The position numbers and the translations under genes were made by a program. A stretch of 64,000 nt of DNA from Elysia crispata (lineage: Eukaryota; Mollusca; Gastropoda; Plakobranchidae): the NCBI GenBank assembly GCA_033675545.1, contig JAWDGP010002216.1:442501-506500 (forward strand), read 5' to 3'. The notes beneath the pieces are model-generated. The model made no database searches. It was not told the origin of the DNA and was given only the letters and a program-made list of their open reading frames with translations. This document shows, piece after piece, positions 20,101 to 33,700 of the stretch. The stretch's first letter is position 1. Each line of letters starts with the position of its first letter.

Positions 20101-20797
20101 TTAACCCCTTGAGTGCCCTACCCCGAGCCTCACTCGGGGAACAATGGCGACCCTGTGTGCCTATGCCCCGAACCTCACTCGGGGTAATTTCGTCATCGAT
20201 TTTTTACTATAAAATGGGAGAATACTGGTTTGGGAATAGCACTGAGTATTACTACAGTGGTTTCCCCTTGACCAGAACTGCATTTGTTTGGAAAACTTTG
20301 CGAAACTTTTTTTTTATGAATTTTATTCATCCTTCTGATAGAGAGAAGATAGCGTCCGAGTTTTGCCACTCAGCCTTGGCTGCTCAGCAAAGGTTTAGGC
20401 CTTGTTTATCAACTTCACAGGCTCTTTTGGAAGGGTTGAACGATGCTGATAGCAATGATGAAGATCTTTACGAACCCGAAGATGAAGATTTAGACCTAGA
20501 ATTAGATCTAGATCAGCTGTCAGTGCCTCGAATGACAGTGATGATGAACCAGGACCTTCAAACGTTAGACCCAGGTCTAGGTCTAGATCTAGATCTACCT
20601 CTCGTGGGGATTCTCCTGTTATAGGTGTAGATATAGAAGATAGTGACAATTATAAACCTCCTACTGCAAGGAGAAGAATAAATAACAGTATGAGGTAAAA
20701 TAAGAGAGTCATGGCCAAATTTCAGATATAGGTCTATATATAGTAATTTACTCCCCGGCACAGGGCGTTACAAAACCACCGGCAGTCAAGGGGTTAA
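20101..20797 (+). mobile_element. piggyBac-like DNA transposon remnant flanked by TTAA
   Basis: TTAA occurs at both edges (20101-20104, 20794-20797), the piggyBac target duplication. The ends CCCCTTGAGTGCC and, inverted, CCCCTTGACTGCC match at 12 of 13 positions. Two hairpins lie inside the left end, CCCCGAGCCTCACTCGGGG (about 20121) and CCCCGAACCTCACTCGGGG (about 20166). The interior encodes an acidic transposase-like N-terminus: LEGLNDADSNDEDLYEPEDE, then after a frame change DSDDEPGPSN, an RSRSRSRS run and ARRRINNSMR followed by TAA. The DDD catalytic domain is missing, so this is an internally deleted 689-bp copy. Confidence 0.82.
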
Positions 20798-20908
20798 CAT
20801 AATTAAAATAAATCATCTCCATACTTTTTTCCCCAATAATTCTATGTAATGTTCACCACCGAGGAAGTAATGAAATGCAATGCTCTAAATATCATTATAA
20901 AAGAGCGC

Positions 20909-21040
20909 TATGGGCGATCAGCGATTCATCTATAGGCGTCTTCTACACAATGCGCCTGACAGCGAAAAGATATTCTGCAAAGTTTCTCGGAGATTTGCTC
21001 ATTTCATGTACGAGTACAGTTTAGACATATCATACGGGTA
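20909..21040 (+). other. Unresolved 43-codon reading frame
   Basis: An ATG-started frame reads MGDQRFIYRRLLHNAPDSEK and continues to SLDISYG before a TAA that overlaps a possible GG/GTAACT donor. The composition is protein-like, but I found no partner exon or family. It could be a chance frame or a lone exon. Confidence 0.15.
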
Positions 21041-21497
21041 ACTCTTTATAAAATTGCATTCTATTGCCGTGCTCAGCACAAATTCAGGTCTTGTAAAAAT
21101 GACCTGCCTTATGAAATGTAAGTGACTTGTCTCAAGCAGTCAAACACATGATCTCTTAATTTCTTTATTTTATTTTTGTTTTTTTTCAATATCATCTTGG
21201 TACCGTTTATGCTACAGCCGCCTAATGAGTGATGGGACGATGGTGACTGAAAGATCCAACACGCTCTATGCCTTTTGTTAAATTGATTTTTATGAGATGA
21301 AGCATCTGTAGGTGAATTCTGGGGATTTTCAGGCTTTGTATTTTCACCTCTACAATGTCTTGTTGTGACTTGGGTGAGGTTATGGTATAGCCCCACTGCT
21401 ATTCTGTATTTAGCATGCTTTTATTTACCATCGACCATACTACTGTGGGGAGTAAAATGAAAGTGGTTGTCCATCATAATTATCTCAATTAATATGT

Positions 21498-21540
<43 letters not shown>

Positions 21541-21999
21541 CAAGAAAAAAAAAGTATTAACTGCCTGAAAGCCTGGTTTAAGTCTTAGTGACAAATTGAG
21601 ACACAATTTTGTTCTAAACTCCTGTATTATATCACTTTTTACATTTTCTTTTCACATCTCTATGTAACTCTGTGAAGGCCGCGTTCTAATCTAGTTTTGT
21701 TTGTGATGAATGCGGAGAGCTAAAAACTTATTTTTTTATACTTTCTGGGTCTCTTGATAAGTAGACACGTAGGCCTAGTAAGAGGTTTGACGTGGTGCCC
21801 TTAATTACACGATTTACCCAACCCATTTCCCAACATTTATCGTTTCCACATTTTTTTTTAAACCATATAAGTTGTTCTATTGTTTGGCGCTAATCTAAAC
21901 CATACCCCTTGCCTAAAATTTTAAATTGGTTGACTCACTTTTTTGTCCTTTTGATTGTGTTTTATTAGCGATCAACCAATGAGTCACCGTTTAGGTTAT
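21041..21999. other. Intergenic region with (TA)n tract
   Basis: A (TA)n microsatellite lies at about 21502-21536. The minus-strand open frame at 21109-21396 has no recognisable domain. No gene supported. Confidence 0.5.
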
Positions 22000-23830
22000 A
22001 TATATCTCCGCTTTGAAGACTTCCGCCGGAATTTTATCAGTGCCTGCAGCTTTGTAGCTTTTCAGTTGTCCAACTGCTCGTCTGATTCCCTCTTTGGTAG
22101 GGGTATCATAACTCACCTCTAGGTCCTCCTCAGTGAGGCTATGGCAGTACTCGGAATCGGCCGATTCAGAGGTTCATCGAAATGCTGGTCCTACGTTTTT
22201 AATTGGTCTTCTTCCTTTGCTGCTGTGTTTCCTTCCTTGTCCAGTGTAAGTCGTTTGGCAGGCCTACGCTTGCGGGAGAGCTGTCGTGTGATGTTGTACA
22301 TGTCTTTGAAATTGCCTTTCGAAGCTGCAACCTCAGCCTCCGTCGCTAGTGCTTCAAGGAAGTTCCTTTTGTCGTTTCTTGCATTTCGTTTCACTTTCCT
22401 ATATTTGTGGCTGTATTCCTCTTCAGCTTTGAATTTTGAAGCCCTTGTCTTGCTGTTGTTGAATGCTGATTTCAGTTTCCCTCTTTCCTCCACAGCAGTA
22501 GGGTGTTCGTTGATATCCATTTTTTATGCTGGGATTGGCGCGTCCAACCAAGAGTTTCCTTGCATGCGCTTATCCAGATGCTCCTCATGGCGTTCCAAAG
22601 ATTGTGTGCGTCAGATTTTTTCCTCTTCTGGCAGGTTCTGCAGTATTTCGAATTTATTGCCAAGGGAGATCTTAAACTTCTCGGTGCAGTCCTTGTTCTT
22701 AGCTTATTTTGTAACTCATCCTGTCGAACTGGTTCCTCCTCGGGCTGATTTCTCCTACTTGCGATTCAGTTTTATCTCGCTAATTAAAATGCGATAATCG
22801 GATGCCACGTCCGCTCCTCTGTAAGCTCTGATGTCTTGAAAAAATCTTCTGAGTTTCCGTTGAATGCAATGTGGTTGATTTGATTTTCTGTCAAGCAGAT
22901 CGGCGAGCACCAAGAGATCTTGTGGATCCTCTTGTGTGGGAAAAGCGTCCCTCCTATAGCCAGATAGTTGTCGGCGCACTTGTTTGCAAAGATAAAGCCA
23001 TTCTCATTCATCTCCCCTAGCCCGTGGATTACCACCACCTTGTCGTAACTGTGATTGTTCGAACCGAACTTTGCATTAAAACATCCCATTGCAAGAGAAA
23101 AATCCTTGGTTTTCGTCTTGTCAAGAAGAGTCTCAAGCTTGTTGTAAAAATTTTACTTCGTCTCCTCATCTGAGTCGTTCGTGGGTACGTAGCACTGAAT
23201 AATAATAAAATCTAGGTTTGTAACGTTAGTTTTAATTGAAGCCAAAATAATCCTAGGTCTAAAAGGTTCCCAATTGATAAGGCTAGCCCTTGCCTTTTTC
23301 GAGACAAGTAATCCCACCCCCCTAAGTGCGATTTGCAATTTCTTCCTCTTGGTCTGAATAAAGAATTGTGCCCACCCCCCCTTCCCCCCGCCCCCCCTGG
23401 CTATTCTGGTTTCGCTGATCCCCAATACTTTATGACGATATTGTACTGCTTTCGCTCTGCAGCGATTTGGGCAGCTTTTCCTGTTGCATACATGGTCCCC
23501 AAGATCCAGGTGGCAATCCGGAGAGACTTCATGACAGAAAAAAAAGTGGAGTCGGTCCTGAAGCGTCCTTTCGGCTTTGACTGCAAGACGTCATAAATCT
23601 TCCCGAGGAGAAAACTTCCTCTCCCGGGTAAATATGACAATTTCATTCGTCCATCGGTGTTTTTGTAGCGCCTAATCTTTTTACGGGCCTAATTTGCTAG
23701 CCCAGCGCCCAACCTGTCCTTAGCAGCCTCTTACTGTATCACGCGCGACAGGAGAACGGTAGGTGTCATTCTTTGCGTCCCTCTGGTGTAGGGCTCTGCA
23801 CTTTCACGCGCAAGGACATGAATTAATAAT
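22000..23830 (-). mobile_element. LINE (non-LTR retrotransposon) 5' half: 5' UTR, AP endonuclease and start of reverse transcriptase
   Basis: Reading down the minus strand, the 5' UTR-like part is 23830-23645. Then come endonuclease motifs: ATWILGTMYATGKAAQIAAE (about 23500), MGISETR (about 23420), IIIQCYVPTNDSDEETK (about 23190), GCFNAKFGSN (23085), HGLGEMNENG (23020) and NHIAFN (about 22870). Next is the linker, KKWISTNTL and the SHKYRKVKRNARNDKRNFLE region (about 22400), and finally EGIRRAVGQLKS and GTDKIPAEVFK at the start of reverse transcriptase (22090-22010). Frame changes and stops make it dead. Unusually the 3' half is missing, so the loss is probably a later deletion. It lies between genes. 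Confidence 0.88.
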
Positions 23831-23929
23831 ACATATACATATATATCGTGAGGATTAGGTTTCCACCTCAGTCATTGTCCTAATGGGCATAGGTATGGTG
23901 TTTAATCGTAATATTGGTATCTGGCAGCA

Positions 23930-24360
23930 GCAGTAATAGAAGACGTAGTAGTAGTAGTAGATGAATGGTTACAGTGTAGTACTAGTAGTGATAGAAGTAG
24001 TTGTAGTAGTGCATAGTAGTGGCAACAGCAGTAGTAGTAGTAGTAGTAGTAGTAGTAGAAGAAGAAGAATGGTTACAGTGTAGTACTAGTAGTGATAGAA
24101 GTAGTTGTAGTAGTGCATAGTAGCAGCAGCAGCAGTAATAGTAGTAGTAGTAGTAGTAGTAGTAGAAGTAGTAGTAGAAGATGAATGGTTACAGTGTAGT
24201 ACTAGTAGTGATAGAAGTAGTTGTAGTAGTGCATAGTAGCAGCAATAATAGTAGTAGTAGTAGTAGTATTGGTATTAGTGGTATTAGCAGCAGCAACAGT
24301 ATTAGTAGTAGTAGTAACAGTACTAGTATTAGCAGTAGTAGTAATAGCAAAAGTAAAAAT
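23930..24360. repeat. TAG/AGC trinucleotide satellite with three larger units
   Basis: Mostly GTA/TAG and CAG steps. Within it a 50-odd base unit (ATGGTTACAGTGTAGTACTA and onward to GTGCATAGTAG) recurs at about 23964, 24068 and 24184, so a higher-order unit of 104-116 bp is repeated three times. The minus-strand leucine-rich open frame here is an artefact. Confidence 0.9.
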
Positions 24361-24906
24361 AATCCACTCGTTCTCGTATTAATCATCGGCTTATAGTTCT
24401 TAATGAAAGCAGAATAGAGGTCTCATAGCCAAAAAAACCCAAAAAAACTCGTTGATTTGGCTGCAGCTCTGAAACAATCTATCAAGCTAGGAAAATATAA
24501 TCTGCGGTTCGTTCTAAAGGATTAGTGAGCCTGTGTAACTCCTCAAAAAATGAACAAACAAAGAAAAAAGAACTAAACAAAACAACCGTGTCACAGATAA
24601 GTGATAATATTCAATGTAATCAGAATAATATATATTTTTTTTATTTTGCATGAATGAGTAATATGATTTTAGAAAATATAAATTACAATTATTGATATAC
24701 AGAATTTGATTTAAAAATAAATAGACTTAATTCAAGATTACTTATACAAAGCAATGCTTCTAATTACTATATGATCTTAACATAAATCTCAGGTTAAAAT
24801 GTGCTTAAAGCATTCCATGTTTTTAAGTGACATCGATGTTAGCAAGGTAAAAATCAAGTGAAAGAGAGGGGAAATAAAAGGAAAAGCAGGAGGTGGGGAT
24901 TAAAGG

Positions 24907-27429
<2,523 letters not shown>

Positions 27430-27435
27430 TTTATT
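27430..27435 (-). promoter_or_regulatory. Candidate polyadenylation signal of the C2CD3 gene
   Basis: AATAAA on the minus strand, about 130 bases after the TAA stop at 27567-27569. Other AATAAA matches occur further downstream, for example near 27318. Confidence 0.45.
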
Positions 27436-27566
27436 TGGCACTTTTAACTTGCATTATACACAAAAAATGACTGCAGAAAAACTAAATCTAAATTGAATGA
27501 CAGACAAAGCTAAAGCAAAAAAAAAAAAACAAAAAAAAAAAAACAAGTGTAAACCAAAAGATTTGA

Positions 27567-27728
27567 TTAAGATGCCTTAGATGTAAAAATTTTAGCAATT
27601 CTTTTAGCTTCCTTTGCAGATGGAGGCCTCTTGTTTTTCACTGAAGTTGATGTCACTGTTCTTCTCTCAGCCAGTTTTGTGACTAGCTGTGAAGCTGCCA
27701 TGACTTTCTCCTGTGCTCTAAGGTTCTT
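27567..27728 (-). CDS. C2CD3: C2CD3 exon 48: last coding exon
   Basis: After TTGACATTGCAG the exon opens in phase 0 with [20 protein letters not shown] and ends [14 protein letters not shown] then TAA. The basic helix with RIAKIF closes the protein. The intron before it (27729-28803) contains the 245-bp tandem duplication. Confidence 0.85.
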   Translation of the reverse strand, partial: KNLRAQEKVMAASQLVTKLAERRTVTSTSVKNKRPPSAKEAKRIAKIFTSKAS

Positions 27729-30700
27729 CTGCAATGTCAAATATTGAAGATTTTCTTCATTAAAACTCAATTACAATGTTCTGGCATTGCCAGCATCCAG
27801 TGTCTCAATATAAAGAGTATGATTTTATATTAAAAAAAATACTACATGCTTAGCAAGTTAAAGAGTAAGACTTACTAAGAGGTGGGAACCAAGGATGTCT
27901 GAAACAGACAGGAAACTTGTCTTTCCCATCTTAGTCCAGTTTATAATTAAAGATAATAAGTTAAACAAATGAAGGAAAAGAAGAATTAAACAAATATATC
28001 ATGGAATATAGGAAGTATATCTGACCTCAAGTTGGGTCACTGTGCATGGAAACTTATGGGTCTTCACTGTAAATCAGAAAATTACTTAAAGTTGAAAATA
28101 TCTTCTCCACCTCTCCTCATCTATGTAAACCACTAAAAATATAAAATAAACTCAACTTCTTCCTTTTTGAAGCATCACAAAGCAAAAACAATAAGGAAAT
28201 TGTCGTTTCACACCAAGTCCCTGTTTCTATGTTTAATAGTGTTGATCTTCAGTAAAATGCGTTTTCCTGATTCTTTGATGAGAATTGCAAGAAATCATCC
28301 GCATTCTCAGAATAGATATAAAATTCTGATTTTTTTTTAATACCAGTACCAAGAAAAAAAAAGAAATACATCTTCTTTCAGTCCATTTTTCCAAATCCAA
28401 CTTCTTCCTTTTTGAAGCATCACAAAGCAAAAACAATAAGGAAATTGTCGTTTCACACCAAGTCCCTGTTTCTATGTTTAATAGTGTTGATCTTCAGTAA
28501 AATGCGTTTTCCTGATTCTTTGATGAGAATTGCAAGAAATCATCCGCATTCTCAGAATAGATATAAAATTCTGATTTTTTTTTAATACCAGTACCAAGAA
28601 AAAAAAAGAAATACATCTTCTTTCAGTCCATTTTTCCAAATCCAATTTCTGTTGTCAGACTCATTTGAGTTAATTGCAAATCATTTATAAACACACTCTT
28701 TTGCCAGCATACAATTCTCCGTTAAGATAATTCAATTAACATTGAAAAAAAGAAAAATTTCTTCTTGTATTTTCCCACAAAAAAGAAAGATTTAACAGGT
28801 TACCTGAAAGCCCTTGTTTGTATCTGAGGTAGCAGACTGAAGAGCTCTGAGTGAGGCTTCCATTTCCTCATTTGGCATGAAAAAATTGGTGAGTTTAATC
28901 CTGCTGCTCTCCCCTGACAAAGTATGAGAGAGCTGTCCAACACCACTGTCATCTTGCATGAAATTATACACAGACCCAGCACCTTTGCTGCTGGTATTGA
29001 TCCCAGCACTGCTTGGGTGACAACTATCACTGTCAACATATGCCGAGTCCACTGTGCTATCAACATTGGTGTCCACATAAGCTCTCTCTGGTATGTTGTT
29101 TGTCTCAGAGTGATCCTTGCTGGGACCACTTTTATCAAAAGATTGTTCCTTTGAGGCCCCGCTATCACCAGTCTTGTCCAGTCTGCTTGATCCGCTTGAT
29201 ACCTGGCTGCCTGCACTATGAGGCGACTGTAGAGGAGAATTTTCATGATCTCTCCTCGGAAGATCTCCATCTGCACCACAAGTTTTCAAAGCAGACTGCA
29301 AGTCCTCAAGCTCTAATGTGAATGGATATTCAAATGCTTTGTTGCCGGCTGAGAAAATGGCTGATGGACCATTGCCAAGCTCAGGAACAACATCTTGGTT
29401 GGCTTCTCCATCAACTGAATCATCATTACCATACTGAAGTGCAGTAGATGAGGACACAGATCGATGGCTTTCCCCTGAGTTAGATGAATTTTCCAACTGT
29501 ACCTTAGACAAACATTGCATTTGTTTAGCAGATGGTTCATCCTTTTTATCCTCCACGACAAGATGCATGTCATCCAATCTACTTTCAGCCTCATCTACCT
29601 CTTTATCTGAGAGGGTGCCAGTGTGCCTATGTTGCAAGATTTCCTCATCGCTCAAGTCTTCAATATCTTGTCTCCATACACCTCCATCAACATCAGAGCT
29701 GGAACGGAAAGTGTTGCCTGGTGCTTCGTCCTTATGGTCAAACAAATCCAGTCTCATATCATGCACTCCTCGCTCAGACTGCAGTAATGCCCCCTGTCTC
29801 GGTGTTGTAGGACCCCCACCCTTCAACAAGGAATCAGTGGCAGTGAAGCCTAATTCAGCCACATCTTCCATTTCATTCAAGGTTGCCTGAGCCCTCTCAT
29901 ACACTGCACTGATACTCAAAGACTGCTGGTCGTCTTTGTCTGAGTCTTTCACATGCTTTTCAAGCCAGTCTTCTACATCACTGATCTGAAGGCTCTGCAC
30001 TTGATCTACAGCCACATCCACTTCATTTTTGAGGTGATCAGAATCTTTGTCTAAAACTTCCTCAGGCTGGTCATTACTTGGTCTAATTGCAACTTCTTGG
30101 AAGAAACTATCTTCATTGTCTCCAGAGCACAAACTATCATGACCCTGATGAGTATCGGTGTTCAACCCATGAGGTAACTTTAAATCCTCACCTCTAACAT
30201 TTTCTTCGGACACACCAAAATCCTCTTTGGCCTGCAATGCCAGGACTGTTGATATATTGTTTAAACTTCGAGGTACAACCTCTACAATTTCACCTTCTTC
30301 TTCCTCATCCTCTCTCTTCTCTGCTTTATCTCCATCCTTTTCCTCTTCATCAAGAAGAGCCCTGTAATGATGGTAACTCCCGTATAAACTATGTTCATGG
30401 TCGTTTTCATCCTCATCCTCACCAGCATATTCATCCTCATCATTGTACACCACAGTTTGTTCAGACTTCAGAGAACCGCTAGCTCTGCTGTGCTTGGACC
30501 CTAACGTGCTAACAGCATCACTGGATGTGCCTGCCACCGTATTCTCAGCTTCACCACGACTGGCAGGAAAATTGATAGAAGTCAAGGTGTTGGTATCATT
30601 AACTCTATGGGAATCAGGCATAAATCCATGACTGTTGCCTGATGTCTCAGAACTGTCGCCCACTGGAATGAAAGGCTGAGTCTTCCCTGCAGCGTCACTG

Positions 30701-33700
30701 TGGCTGCCTGTTTCAAAAGTGTCAGCTTGTTGAGGTGGTATTCTATGGGCAGGCTGACTCAAAGAATCTTGACCTGCTGCTGGGTCTGATGAAACACTTC
30801 TACCACTGCGCTGACTATCTGGCTCATTATCTTGTGATCTGTCGTAAAAATTTTTGGAAGAGAAGACACCTGAGTCAAGGAATCTTCCTGATGGACCAAC
30901 TGGGTTGTTCTGTTCAGACTTCTCTGCAGTCTCTGCTGGAAATTCCAAAGTTGAGATGTTAATTGACCGACTGTGTGACAGCTCTTGTGACACACCGTTC
31001 TCTGACGATTCAGCATGAAAACGCTCTCTAGTATTCATCAAGGAGGAAGCTGTGTGGATGGTGCTGATGCCAGAGACAGTGCCGTTCAAAATATCAGCCG
31101 ATCTCCCAGAGTTGATGGGCTGCTGACCTGTATCAGAATCTGATGTGGTACTTAATCGCAGCTTCATCTTTTGAGTCATGGTATCAAGGTCCTCAAGCTG
31201 ACGTCTGCATATTAACATGATAAAGAAAATAAATTATAAATAGGCAAGGAAAAACACACACACAAAAAAGAAAATAGAATCTGATTGCATTGAGTATACT
31301 TTAACAGCGAATCAGCGTAAATAGAAATACATCAAAGTTACATGTAAATACTCAAGGCTATTCTTAATTTTTTTTTCAAGATGAGGAAAAAAAGCGGGCT
31401 AAAGAAAACAGCTTTCCTGTGAGAATTTTTAAGTTTGGTAATTAATACCTGAGGGAAGAAAACAAATAGGAGGTAGGAGTGTCATCTGAGACTGATGCAA
31501 GGTTCAGTTTGGGCCGAGATTCAGTGACATTTTCTGAAGCATTTTGTCCAGTAGCACTTGAAGAATCTGAAATAAGTTCAAAGCTTTTCAAACCCAAATT
31601 GGCATTCAAAACAGAAACATTTAAAGCTTTTTGACTGATAAATCATATAAACAAGAAAAAAATTCAATCAAACAACGAACATAATTCTGGTATAGTTTGT
31701 CAAAACACATTTAAATCCTTAGCACAATTGCAACGAAATAAAATGCTGATTCAAATTTTCAAGTTCAAATAGTTATCTGTTCTTTTTCTACTTGCATATA
31801 ATACTTTTCTGCTATATTCTGGAAAAAAATCAGTTTCATTGAAAAAAAAAAAGAAACGGAAATCCAATAATTACCAACAGACTTGAATCTCTGACCTCAG
31901 GACTTATTATTATGAACCAGGAAAAACATAAAAATACCTTCATCCAAGCCAGTAAGGTTAGATTTGACAGTGACATCTCCATCTGTAGCAAACAACTTGG
32001 AGGTTTGTGAGGCCATCCAGTGCTTCAACTGCTGCTGCAGACTGACCAACTGATCAGCCACTGTCTGGGTGTGGGTGTCCATCATAGACATAGACTTGCC
32101 AAACATTGGTAGCTGTTGTAGAATTATGCAGAAAGGCATTAATATCGCTTATAATTGAGTTACTCTGTAACTCTGTAACTTAATAACCCTGGCTGTATCG
32201 GAAGATAAACTCAAGATTATTGCAATAAAAGCAATGTGCATCCTGATACGTCAAATCTATATTCAACACACAAAGATCTCTATATCATTTTTCTTTTTCA
32301 CTGCTTTCTTTGGTTTTATGCAAACTGTGCCATAAACTGATAATACAGCAATGATTGATAATGTAAGATTTAGAGCTAAGGGCAAATGTAAATGTATATT
32401 GCAGGCTCTAGAGCATTAAGATAGGGGATATTCAATACCCTTTACAAAAAATGTAGGCTAAAATGCAAGTATTCTGTGAATAGCTTAAATAATTATCCAA
32501 CAAAGCTGTCAAACCGACTTTCCATGATCAATGTCTACACATATTTTTGGAAGAGATATTCATGAATTTGTAAAATTACAATGGCAAAAAGAAAAAGTCA
32601 TTCACAACTGGCTTACAAATTTAAACACATATTCTTCTTAATATGTCATGTTATATTCTCACTGCTGGAGAGTTAAACAAGACTCTTGCTATGACTTACT
32701 ATGAAACTGTTAGATGAGGGTATGCTGACTGGCTGTTGATCCTGTGGTGTTATGCTCACCTGCAAAAATTTCATCAGATCAAAAGCTTGTCTACAATTTG
32801 TAAGATTAGAGATTAAGCACAAAACCTGTGATATGAAAAATGTGTTTTCATTTATTACATTTTCCATATTTTAAAGCTATTTTTACCATTTCATATCCCA
32901 TGCTTTCATCTAAATTTGAAAATATATGAAAAGTTCACCAAAAAAACATACATGCAAAGAAGTTAATAGTGTAATCTGCATCAATAATGCTAAATATTAT
33001 CATACTTTATTTAATAACACTGGAGGCATCTTTAGTTGTATCTAATGCATTTTCATACAAAAATATAGAAAAAAGGTTGATTTTTCACATATTATCATCA
33101 ATTAGATTCTAGGTAGTTTATCTAAGTCTGACCTTTATCTGACCCCTGCATTGTCCATTGAAGTCCAGTATGTTATACCATCCACAGATCTGCTGCAAGC
33201 CTTTGTTCAAAGGCCCCAAGTCTACTGACACAAAACCTAGAACTTTGTCACAGGATTTGTCTGAAACAAAGACAACAAAAATTATAAAATATTTTTAACT
33301 TTATAGATTAAACATTACTGTCAGGAAAAATTATCCCAAACTGCTCAATCAAATTTCTTGGGAGGACAGATGATAGAAGTAAGAATTTTAATGGAATGAG
33401 AAGAACTTTTAAACTAAATTTATCATCAGCAACTTAAAAGGTTTTACCCATTGATAGAAAGATATTAAATGTCCCCAAAAACAAGTATTCTGAATACAGG
33501 TGTATGTAATAAAGCACCCAACACTGATAATGAATTAAATCAACCCCACATATGTCACCTGCCATCGCCCGTATGGGACACTATATTGTGTACCTATATT
33601 GCTCATTTACTTTCACTTTGTGGGTGTCTACTTTCTTTCCTTATAACTACTGGAAATCTCGTGTAAACTTCATTTACGTTTAGAGGATACTTTAGACTTT

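Noticed and set aside
20909-21100. Two protein-like frames (MGDQRFIYRRLL..., CRAQHKFRSCKN...) as exons of one gene
   Set aside because: Splice signals can be drawn but no family, start context or continuation supports a gene.
28800-31016. Plus- and minus-strand alternative frames over C2CD3 exon 47
   Set aside because: Shadows of the 801-codon real frame.
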